This document shows, piece by piece, positions 16,401 to 23,801 of a stretch of 64,000 bases of DNA. The stretch is taken from assembly GCA_023150945.1 (NCBI GenBank), contig JAKLJX010000015.1, positions 62,001-126,000 of the forward strand. Direction: 5' to 3'. The notes under the pieces were generated by a model, which was not told where the DNA came from, ran no database searches, and worked only from the letters and a program-made list of their open reading frames with translations. Source of the DNA: a bacterium. Its GTDB lineage: Bacteria > Zhuqueibacterota > Zhuqueibacteria > Zhuqueibacterales > Zhuqueibacteraceae. Position 1 is the stretch's first letter. Each line of letters starts with the position of its first letter. A program made the translations under genes and the position numbers.

Positions 16401-19400
16401 ATGGATTTCGTCGTTCCGATTTTTCTGAAGACCCTCTTCGAGTCCGCCAAAAAAGCGGGCTTGCTCGATCTCGCGCAGAAAACCGGCGAGGCGCTTTACG
16501 ATCAGCTCGTGCAGGAAAAACTCGGCCCGCTTTTCAAAACCAAGTTGGGCCGGTTGATCGAATCCGCAGTGGCGGCCGTGGCCGAGCAGTATGCCGTGCG
16601 CCAATCGCAGTTCATGCTGGCTGTGTTGACCGACCCGACGATCGCGGCGGCCATGGATAATCTCGGCACGGGCGAGCTGCCCACGCGCAGCCTGTTGGTG
16701 CCGGTGTTTCAGGGCCTGCTCCCCGGCGCCGATGCCGCCGTAGCCGCTGACCGCTTTGTGCAAAAACTCTACGACGGCCTCAGCCGCGATCAGGAGCTGG
16801 TCAACCACGCGCTGCTGCTGCTTTCGGAAAGAGAGGCCGAACGCCACCAAACCTTGGTGCGCATGCTGCAGGCTCTCTCGCAGCAATTGCAGCAACCGCA
16901 AACCGCGCCACCTCCGCCGCTGCCGGCCATTCCCACCACTCGCCTTGCCCTGGTTCTCGCGCGCGCGGCCGACGGCCAATTCTCCGTCGCCCTGCAGCGC
17001 GGCGAGGAAATTCTGGTTCCGCCGCAACCCGCGGTTTTGCCGCGCGATTTTCCATTGACCTACGAAGATCATCTCAAAGCGCTCGCCAGTGGCGTCACCC
17101 GCGGCTGGGCCACGCCCGTGGCCTCGCGCGATCAGTTGCTCGACCGCCTCGGCCGGCAGCTCGCCGCGTTTTTTCTCCCCGGCGAAATCGGCAACAAAGT
17201 GCATGAGGCCATTGCAGAAGCACAGCAACGCAACGAGCGGGTTGAAATCACCTTCCGCGCCGGCGACCCACAACTGCTCTCTTTGCCCATCGAAGCCACG
17301 CACGATCCGGCGATCAACCTGCCGCTCGTGCTTTATCCGCATGTGGCCGTGAGCCGCGCGCTCGCGGGCACCGCCAGCCGGCCGGCCACCGGCATCCCCG
17401 GCCCGCTGCGTTTGCTCGTGCTCATCGGCAGCCCGGAGGAAGGGAAAACCAAGGAACCGCTGCTCGATCTCGAAGCTGAGCTGCGCACGATCTTGGACGC
17501 GGTTGACCACGCCCGCCACGGCAGCAACTGCATCGTCGAAATTCTCGAAGAAGGCAGTCTCGAGAATCTCAGCGCCAAATTGGAGGCTGAGCCGTTTCAC
17601 GTGCTTCATATTTCCTGCCACGGCAAGCCCGGCGCGTTGATTTTGGAAGATCGCGACGGCAATCCGGTGGAAGTGTCGCCGCAAAAATTGGCCGACACCA
17701 TTGCCGCCACCGGCCATCCGCACGTGCCGCTGATCGTGCTGGCTTCGTGTTTGTCCGGCGTGGCCGCAGCGCCAGGGGACGGGTCTGACCTCGGCAGTTT
17801 TGCCACGCAATTGGTGCAGCGCGGTTTTCCCGCGGTGGTGGCAATGCAGCATCCGGTGAGCGACGCTTACGCCACCAGCCTCGCCGGTTATCTCTACAAG
17901 CATCTCGCTGACGACGAAGTGCCCTCACCGCTGTGGGCCTTCTCCAAAGCCCGGCGACAGGTTGAATTGGATCGCAGGCAAGGGGCAAATGGCAAGGGGC
18001 AAGGAGGCAAGGAGCCAAGTGGGCAAGGAGGCAATGAGACAAGGGGAGAAGAGCCGGAATATGCGACGCCGGCGCTTTATCTGGGCGGGGAGGAGGTGCC
18101 GTTGTTCGATCGGCGCCAGCCGTTCGAGCGCGTGCGGCCGCAGCCCCAGCCTGCTGCCGTGCACGGGCTGTGTCTGCGCCGGGTCGGCGATTTCATCGGC
18201 CGCCGCCGGCAGCAGCGCCAGATTCGGCGCGCCTTGGCCGAGCAGGGAAAAAGCGGTGCCCTCATCACCGGCATGGGCGGAGTCGGCAAAAGCGCGCTCG
18301 CCGGCCATGTCATTGAAAACCTCGTTAAGGAAGACTGGCTGCCGGTCACGCTCGTGGGCCGGGTGAATGAGACCGATATCTGCCGTGCGGTGGGCGATCA
18401 ACTTTGGAGCTTCGCCGAGCAAATGCAATTGCCGAATGACCACGCCCTGCGCCGCCTCGCCACGCCGCTGCGCGCGGTTTATGGGATCACCGACGAGCAG
18501 CGCCGGCTGGCGCTGGTGACGGTCTTGCAGAATTTGCCCGTGCTCTTGCTGCTCGACAATTTTGAAGACAATCTCGCCGAGGATCGCCAAACTTTCCGTG
18601 ATCCGGAATTAGCAGGCTTTCTGCAAAGCCTGACCGATATGCGCCTGGCCGCCAGATTGCTCCTCACCTGCCGCCACCCGGTGCCCAGTCTGCGCCATGG
18701 CCTCAGTGAGATTCCGCTCGGCCCGCTGTCGGTGCAGGAAATGCGCAAGCTGCTGCTGCGGCTGCCCAACCTGAAAGACTTGGCCCCGGCGCAGCGGCTG
18801 GCGGTTTACCAAAAAGTGGGCGGCCACCCGCGCCTGCTGGAGTTTCTCGATGCCATTCTCGGCGGCGGCAAAGCGCGTTTTGCCGATGTGAGCCGGAAAT
18901 TGGAGGACAAGCTGCATGAGCTGAACCTCTCGTCCGAGGCCCTGCCGGAAAATTTGGAGGAGGCGCTGCAAACCGCGGTGGCTGCCGGCTGCCGCGACAT
19001 TCTGCTCGAGGAGCTGATCGCGCTGGCGCAGCAACACCCTGGTGATTGGGACCTGCTGCTCGGCGCCGCGGTTTACGAGCTGCCGGTGGATTTGACCGGC
19101 CTGGCGTTTCAGCGCTTTGGCCGGCCGGCGGTGCCAGGCGAGGCAAAGCCTTTGGCCCTGAGCGCCCGGCGCCTGGCCAGTCTCTCTCTGCTGTCAGCGG
19201 GGGAGGCGGAGCACTATTTCGTGCACCGCTGGACTGCCGGGCCATTGCTGCAAAAGGCAGAGCCGGCGCAACAGCGCCATTGGCACCAGGCTGCCGCGGA
19301 CTATTGGCAGTGGCGGGTGAGAAACCAAAGCCACGATATGCAGGAGGCGGCTTTGGCGGTGCGCCATTTATTGCAGGCCGAAAACCTCGACGAGGCCGAT

Positions 19401-19979
19401 AATTTGGGCTGGGGCATACTCGAGCAATTGATGAACTGGGGACACTTCAGCCAAGCCGCGAGTCTCAATCGGGAGATGCTGGCGTATTTTCCGGTGACTC
19501 ATTCAGCTTATCCTCGCTTGTCGGTCAACCTGGGGGATTTGTTGATCAGCCTGGGCGAGGGCGAGGCGGCGCGGCAGTATTATGAGAAATCTTTGGAGAT
19601 TCGGGCGAAACTGGCGCAAGCGGAGCCCAATCGGGCGGACTACGCCCGCGACCTGTCGGTGAGTTATGAACGGATGGGGGATTTGTTGCGAAGCCTGGGC
19701 GAGGGCGAGGCGGCGCGGCAGTATTATGAGAAATCTTTGGAGATTCGGGCGAAACTGGCGCAAGCGGAGCCTGACCTGCTCGAACGCCGGCTCGATCTCG
19801 TCGTCAGTTTCTACAAAATTTCCTCCCTGCACCAGGGTAAAGTAAAACGTGAATACCTCCAGCGCGCCCTTCAAATTCTACTTGAACTGCAGCGCGCCGG
19901 CAAGCTCCCTCCGGCCAACGCCGGCTGGATCGCCGCCATTCAACAAGAACTGGCAAAGGGAGTTATCAGTGATCAGTGA
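16401..19979 (+). CDS. CHAT protease - STAND NTPase - TPR protein
   Basis: From ATG 16401 (GGGAG just upstream) this encodes 1192 residues. Residues 1-~160 are helical and unassigned. A CHAT caspase-like domain follows, with H407 (VLHISCHGKPG) and C450 (VLASCLSG), both catalytic residues present. A low-complexity Gly/Lys/Gln linker (about 527-553) interrupts the CHAT C-terminus before TPALYLGGEEVPLF. Then comes a STAND/NB-ARC-like NTPase with Walker A GMGGVGKS (624-631) and Walker B LLLLDNFED (D719), a winged-helix-like region, and TPR helices at the C-terminus with two near-identical 50-residue units. Known CHAT-NTPase-TPR proteins act as regulated proteases in conflict or cell-death systems; the role here is inferred. 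No partner gene is adjacent. The last codons lie inside a simple repeat. Confidence 0.85.
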   Translation: MDFVVPIFLKTLFESAKKAGLLDLAQKTGEALYDQLVQEKLGPLFKTKLGRLIESAVAAVAEQYAVRQSQFMLAVLTDPTIAAAMDNLGTGELPTRSLLVPVFQGLLPGADAAVAADRFVQKLYDGLSRDQELVNHALLLLSEREAERHQTLVRMLQALSQQLQQPQTAPPPPLPAIPTTRLALVLARAADGQFSVALQRGEEILVPPQPAVLPRDFPLTYEDHLKALASGVTRGWATPVASRDQLLDRLGRQLAAFFLPGEIGNKVHEAIAEAQQRNERVEITFRAGDPQLLSLPIEATHDPAINLPLVLYPHVAVSRALAGTASRPATGIPGPLRLLVLIGSPEEGKTKEPLLDLEAELRTILDAVDHARHGSNCIVEILEEGSLENLSAKLEAEPFHVLHISCHGKPGALILEDRDGNPVEVSPQKLADTIAATGHPHVPLIVLASCLSGVAAAPGDGSDLGSFATQLVQRGFPAVVAMQHPVSDAYATSLAGYLYKHLADDEVPSPLWAFSKARRQVELDRRQGANGKGQGGKEPSGQGGNETRGEEPEYATPALYLGGEEVPLFDRRQPFERVRPQPQPAAVHGLCLRRVGDFIGRRRQQRQIRRALAEQGKSGALITGMGGVGKSALAGHVIENLVKEDWLPVTLVGRVNETDICRAVGDQLWSFAEQMQLPNDHALRRLATPLRAVYGITDEQRRLALVTVLQNLPVLLLLDNFEDNLAEDRQTFRDPELAGFLQSLTDMRLAARLLLTCRHPVPSLRHGLSEIPLGPLSVQEMRKLLLRLPNLKDLAPAQRLAVYQKVGGHPRLLEFLDAILGGGKARFADVSRKLEDKLHELNLSSEALPENLEEALQTAVAAGCRDILLEELIALAQQHPGDWDLLLGAAVYELPVDLTGLAFQRFGRPAVPGEAKPLALSARRLASLSLLSAGEAEHYFVHRWTAGPLLQKAEPAQQRHWHQAAADYWQWRVRNQSHDMQEAALAVRHLLQAENLDEADNLGWGILEQLMNWGHFSQAASLNREMLAYFPVTHSAYPRLSVNLGDLLISLGEGEAARQYYEKSLEIRAKLAQAEPNRADYARDLSVSYERMGDLLRSLGEGEAARQYYEKSLEIRAKLAQAEPDLLERRLDLVVSFYKISSLHQGKVKREYLQRALQILLELQRAGKLPPANAGWIAAIQQELAKGVISDQ

Positions 19980-20009
19980 GCAGTGATCAGTGAGCAGTGA
20001 GCAGTGAGC
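19963..20009. repeat. Simple repeat of TGATCAG / TGAGCAG units
   Basis: Alternating 7-mers TGATCAG and TGAGCAG run for ~45 bp. They provide the last codons and the stop of the CHAT-NTPase gene, so the repeat has overrun the gene's 3' end. Confidence 0.8.
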
Positions 20010-20146
20010 CTTCGTGGGGCACTGTTGCGATGGCGAATTCGCCGGCGTTGACACCAGCTCAAAAAAGTCCGGGACTACAAGAATCCTGATCACGGTGCAC
20101 GAACACTTGATCTGATCCTCAACCTTCCACCCATGCCCCACAGCCC

Positions 20147-20218
20147 ACAACCAATAACCTATAACCTACGCCCTACGCCCTACAACCTACAACCCACAAC
20201 CTACAACCCACAATCCAC
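20147..20218. repeat. Simple repeat of CCTATAA / CCTACAA-type heptamers
   Basis: Degenerate heptads (ATAACCT, ACGCCCT, ACAACCT, ACAACCC) run up to the ATG of the GH4 gene and replace a normal ribosome-binding site. They probably spread by slippage or templated repair. Confidence 0.75.
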
Positions 20219-21517
20219 ATGCCCCCCAAAATCACCTTCCTCGGCGCGGGCAGCACGGTTTTCACCTACGCGCTGTTGTGCGATATACTCAGTCACCCGG
20301 GGCTGCAACAAGCTACCTTGGCCTTGATGGACATCGATGCCGAGCGGCTGGCCACCTCCGAGCTGGTAGCGCGCAAAGTCAGCCACACGCTGGGCGCGCG
20401 GCCGCGCATTATCGCAACGCTCGACCGCCGCGCCGCGCTGGCCGAGGCCGATTACGTCATCACCATGCTGCAAGTCGGCGGTTACCGTCCCAGCACGGTG
20501 ATCGACTTCGAGATTCCCAAAAAATACGGCCTGCGCCAAACCATCGGCGACACGCTCGGCCTCGGCGGCATCATGCGGGCACTGCGCACGATTCCGGTGC
20601 TGCTCGAAATCGCGCGCGACATGGAACAGCTTTGTCCGCACGCGCTGCTGTTGCAATACGTCAACCCCATGGCCATGAACTGCTGGGCACTGAGTGCGGC
20701 CACCCGCATTCGCACGGTCGGACTGTGCCACAGCGTGCAGGGCACCGCCAAACAGTTGGCGCACGATTTGGGCATTTCCTACGAGGAAATCAACTATCTC
20801 TGCGCCGGCATCAATCACATGGCGTTTTATCTGCGCTTCGAGCGCCGGGGCGAAGACTTGTATCCGCGGCTGCGCCAAATCGCGGCCGAGGGCCGCATGC
20901 CGGAGTGGAACCGCGTGCGCTACGAGATGCTGCGGCGGCTGGGCTACTTCGTCACCGAATCCAGCGAGCATTTCGCGGAATATGTGCCCTATTTCATCCG
21001 CCGCGACCGGCCGGATTTGATCACGCGCTTCAACATTCCGCTGGATGAATATCCGCGGCGCTGCGAAGAGCAAATCAGCGACTGGGAAAAGCGCCGCCGC
21101 GAATTCGAGCAGGCGGAGACCGTGCCGGTGCAGCGCAGTCACGAGTATGCCGCTGACATTTTGCACAGCCTGGAAACCGGCGCGCCGAGTGTGATCTACG
21201 GCAATGTGCCCAACCGCGGATTGATCGACAACCTGCCCGCGGACTGCTGCGTGGAAGTGCCGTGCCTGGTGGACGGCGCGGGCGTGCAGCCGACCGCCAT
21301 CGGCAGCCTGCCGCCGCAGCTCGCCGGACTGATGCGCACGAATATCAATGTGCAGGAACTGGCGGTGCGTGCCGCGCTGGGACAGCGGCGCGAGTATGTT
21401 TATCATGCCGCCATGCTCGATCCGCACACTGCCGCGGAATTGACGCTGGATGAAATCTGGGCGCTGGTGGATGATCTGCTTGCCGCGCACGGGGATTGGA
21501 TTCCGCCGCTGCATTGA
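20219..21517 (+). CDS. Glycoside hydrolase family 4, alpha-galactosidase-like (MelA type)
   Basis: The 432-residue GH4 enzyme would hydrolyse alpha-galactosides or glucosides by the family's NAD- and Mn-dependent redox mechanism. The N-terminal Rossmann motif is ITFLGAGSTVFTYALL. The metal-binding region GLCHSVQGTA and the INHMAFYL motif are characteristic of the MelA/alpha-galactosidase branch rather than 6-phospho-glucosidases. The protein looks cytoplasmic (no signal peptide). It has no clear ribosome-binding site because a simple repeat abuts the ATG. It is followed by a 1.1-kb repeat region and then the LacI gene, and may or may not belong to that regulon. Confidence 0.88.
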   Translation: MPPKITFLGAGSTVFTYALLCDILSHPGLQQATLALMDIDAERLATSELVARKVSHTLGARPRIIATLDRRAALAEADYVITMLQVGGYRPSTVIDFEIPKKYGLRQTIGDTLGLGGIMRALRTIPVLLEIARDMEQLCPHALLLQYVNPMAMNCWALSAATRIRTVGLCHSVQGTAKQLAHDLGISYEEINYLCAGINHMAFYLRFERRGEDLYPRLRQIAAEGRMPEWNRVRYEMLRRLGYFVTESSEHFAEYVPYFIRRDRPDLITRFNIPLDEYPRRCEEQISDWEKRRREFEQAETVPVQRSHEYAADILHSLETGAPSVIYGNVPNRGLIDNLPADCCVEVPCLVDGAGVQPTAIGSLPPQLAGLMRTNINVQELAVRAALGQRREYVYHAAMLDPHTAAELTLDEIWALVDDLLAAHGDWIPPLH

Positions 21518-21530
21518 GGTGAAGAAGGCG

Positions 21531-22318
21531 GACAGGATCTTCAGGATTTACAGGATTGATTCTGATCGTTGGCCCCGGCGCCTGCTTTCCAAACAGCTTT
21601 GCAATCATTCTGTCCCCAATGATCTTGCCTTCCAAAGCATCCAAAGCGCGCTTGTGATTCTCGCGTGTGTGCCGAGATTCTCACAGGATCCTTTCTGGAT
21701 GACAGGAGGGAGGAGTCTTGCGAAGCGGGGCTTGACAGGATTAACCGGATTTACAGGATTGATTTTTTTCGGTGGACCCGGCGCACACCTCCCAGACAGC
21801 TTTGCAATCATTCTGCCCCCAATGATTCTGCCTCTTAAAGCCTTTCAATCGCGCCTGTGATTCTCGCGCGCGTGCCGTGATTTTCACAGGATCCTTTCTG
21901 GATGACAGGAGGGAGGAGTCTTGCGAAGCGGGTTTGACAGGATCAACTGGATTCACAGGATCGATTCTTATCGTTGGACCCGGCGCCTGCCTCCCAAACA
22001 GCTTTTCAATCATTCTGCCCTCAATGATTTTGCCTTTTAAAGCCTTTCAATCGCGCTTGTGATTCTCGCGGGCGTGCCGAGATTTTCACAGGATCCTTTC
22101 TGGATGACATGAGGGAGGAGTCTTGCGAAGCGGGTTTGACAGGATCAACTGGATTCACAGGATCGATTCTTATCGTTGGCCCCGGCGACTGCTTTCCAGA
22201 CAGCTCTGCAATCGTTCTGTCCCCAATGATTCTGCCTTCTAAAGCCTTTCAATCGCGCTTGTGATTCTCGCGGGCGTGCCGAGATTTTCACAGGATCCTT
22301 TCTGGATGACAGGAGGGG
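21531..22318. repeat. Four-unit tandem repeat, ~202-bp period
   Basis: The units start at 21531, 21734, 21936 and 22138 (203, 202, 202 and 181 bp), each opening with GACAGGAT. Each unit carries CAGGAT words, a GTTGG(A/C)CCCGGCG segment, CTTTCAATCGCGC, and the dispersed core TTTTCACAGGATCCTTTCTGG before GATGACAGGAGGG. The units are highly similar but not identical. There are no unique spacers, so it is not CRISPR. Confidence 0.9.
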
Positions 22319-22518
22319 ATTGACTCGCAGGGAGCGCGAGTTGATTGGTGTGAACCCATCAATCCCATTTGACTGCAGGCAATCCGGTAAATCCTATCAT
22401 TTATGTCAATTCTCCCGCTTAACTGCCTGTTCCTGCGGGTGTTTTCCTGCCGGGGATGGGCTGCCGGATTCACCGCCGCGAGCGCGGCGAATATTTTTCC
22501 GGTGCCCGCAGTTTCCGC

Positions 22519-22546
22519 TTGACATTTTCATTTTTCGGGTTATCAT
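22519..22546 (+). promoter_or_regulatory. Promoter of the LacI-family regulator gene
   Basis: Consensus TTGACA (22519-22524), a 16-bp spacer, and TATCAT (22541-22546). The first operator begins at the last base of the -10 box, so a bound repressor would block initiation. Confidence 0.75.
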
Positions 22547-22559
22547 GTAACCGTTTACA
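22546..22559 (+). promoter_or_regulatory. LacI-type operator 1
   Basis: TGTAACCGTTTACA is a one-mismatch palindrome with the central CG step typical of LacI/GalR/CcpA operators. It overlaps the probable transcription start. Confidence 0.75.
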
Positions 22560-22598
22560 TTTCAGCGCGACTTGCTCCCGTTCCGGGGGGCGGAAAAA

Positions 22599-22612
22599 TG
22601 TAAACGTTTACA
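22599..22612 (+). promoter_or_regulatory. LacI-type operator 2
   Basis: TGTAAACGTTTACA is a perfect 14-bp palindrome. It lies 53 bp centre-to-centre from operator 1, about five helical turns, which suits cooperative or looped repression. Confidence 0.8.
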
Positions 22613-22675
22613 GCAAAATTGTTGTCCGGCATTCCCGCGGCTGTTTCCGGCTGTACCGAAAGGAAAATCGCCGTC

Positions 22676-23755
22676 ATGAGCGTGACCATCCGAGAGGTAG
22701 CCAAGAAAGCGGGAGTTTCCACCGCCACGGTTTCGCGCGTGTTCAACAACGCGCCGGCGGTGGACGCGGACACGCGCCGCCACGTGCAGGCGGTGGCGCG
22801 CAAGCTGCACTATGCCCCGCACGCCGCCGGCCGCAGCCTGAGCATGAAGCGCACCGATGCCATCGGCCTGCTGCTGCCCGACGTTTACGGCGAGTTTTTC
22901 TCCGAAGTCATCCGCGGCGCCGACCAGGCGGCGCAACAGAACCACTACCATCTGCTCGTCTCCAGCTCGCACACCACGCGCGAGGCCCTGGCCGGCGCGC
23001 TGCAAGTGATGCGCGGCCGCGTCGACGGCCTGGTCATCATGTCGCCCCACATCGACGGCCACACGCTCAAGACCAACCTGTCCAAAACCCTGCCCGTGGT
23101 TCTGCTCAACTGCCACGTCGCGGACGCGAGTTTCGACTCCTTCAATATCGACAATTTCCACGGCGCCTATGAGATGGTGCGCCACTTGCTCGGCCATGGC
23201 TTTCAGCGCATCGCCATCATCAAGGGCACCGAAAAGAACCTGGATGCCGAAGAGCGCTTGCGCGGCTATCGCCAGGCGCTCAGCGATGGCGGCGCGGCCT
23301 GCGCCGCGGAGCTGGAGGCGCCGGGCAATTTCTCCGAGGCCTCCGGCTACGAGGCGGCGCGGCAAATCATGACGCTCTCCCCGCGGCCCGCCGCGATTTT
23401 CGCCTCGAATGATTCCATGGCGCTCGGCGCGCTCAGTGCCTTGCGCGAAATGGGGGTGGCGGTGCCGGCTGATATCGCGCTCGCCGGCTTCGACGACATT
23501 CCGCTGGCACGCTATCTGTCGCCCGCCCTGACCTCCGTGCATGTCCCGATCAGCGAACTGGGCGCGCAGGCGATCCGCCGGTTGTTTCAAGTCTTGCAGA
23601 AGAAGAACCGCCAACAAAAGCAGCACGCCGCCGTGCCCACGCGGCTGGTGCTGCGGGAGTCGTGCGGGTGCCCGAAACATTCCAACCATGAGCAGATACA
23701 AAGAACAATGAATCAAGGAGGTGAACGGCATGGCATGATTGAAACGGTCGGTTAA
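22676..23755 (+). CDS. LacI/GalR-family transcriptional regulator
   Basis: The ATG at 22676 (AAGGA upstream) gives a 359-residue regulator. The N-terminal helix-turn-helix VTIREVAKKAGVSTATVSRVFNN and the hinge helix (APHAAGRSL) are canonical. The periplasmic-binding-like effector domain follows (IGLLLPDVYGEFFSEVIRGAD ... FASNDSMALGALSALREMG). A Gln/Lys-rich linker and a 30-residue non-conserved tail end the protein. Two palindromic operators and a strong promoter lie directly upstream, so it is probably autoregulated. The secreted CBM9-like gene starts 46 bp downstream and is likely in the same transcript. The effector is presumably a sugar, not identified. Confidence 0.93.
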   Translation: MSVTIREVAKKAGVSTATVSRVFNNAPAVDADTRRHVQAVARKLHYAPHAAGRSLSMKRTDAIGLLLPDVYGEFFSEVIRGADQAAQQNHYHLLVSSSHTTREALAGALQVMRGRVDGLVIMSPHIDGHTLKTNLSKTLPVVLLNCHVADASFDSFNIDNFHGAYEMVRHLLGHGFQRIAIIKGTEKNLDAEERLRGYRQALSDGGAACAAELEAPGNFSEASGYEAARQIMTLSPRPAAIFASNDSMALGALSALREMGVAVPADIALAGFDDIPLARYLSPALTSVHVPISELGAQAIRRLFQVLQKKNRQQKQHAAVPTRLVLRESCGCPKHSNHEQIQRTMNQGGERHGMIETVG

Positions 23756-23801
23756 ACAGTTCAGCGCGGACTATTCACTCTCAACCTGCGAAGGGAATTC
23801 C

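Larger units (their letters stand above)
21518..22675. other. Long spacer: tandem array plus LacI control region
   Basis: The 1.16-kb gap holds the four-unit tandem array (21531-22318), about 200 bp without recognisable features, and the promoter and two operators of the LacI gene. The short open frames inside the array are by-products of the repeats. Confidence 0.7.

Noticed and set aside
21531-22318. CRISPR array
   Set aside because: Whole 202-bp units are similar, with no short constant repeat and unique spacers, and no cas genes are present.
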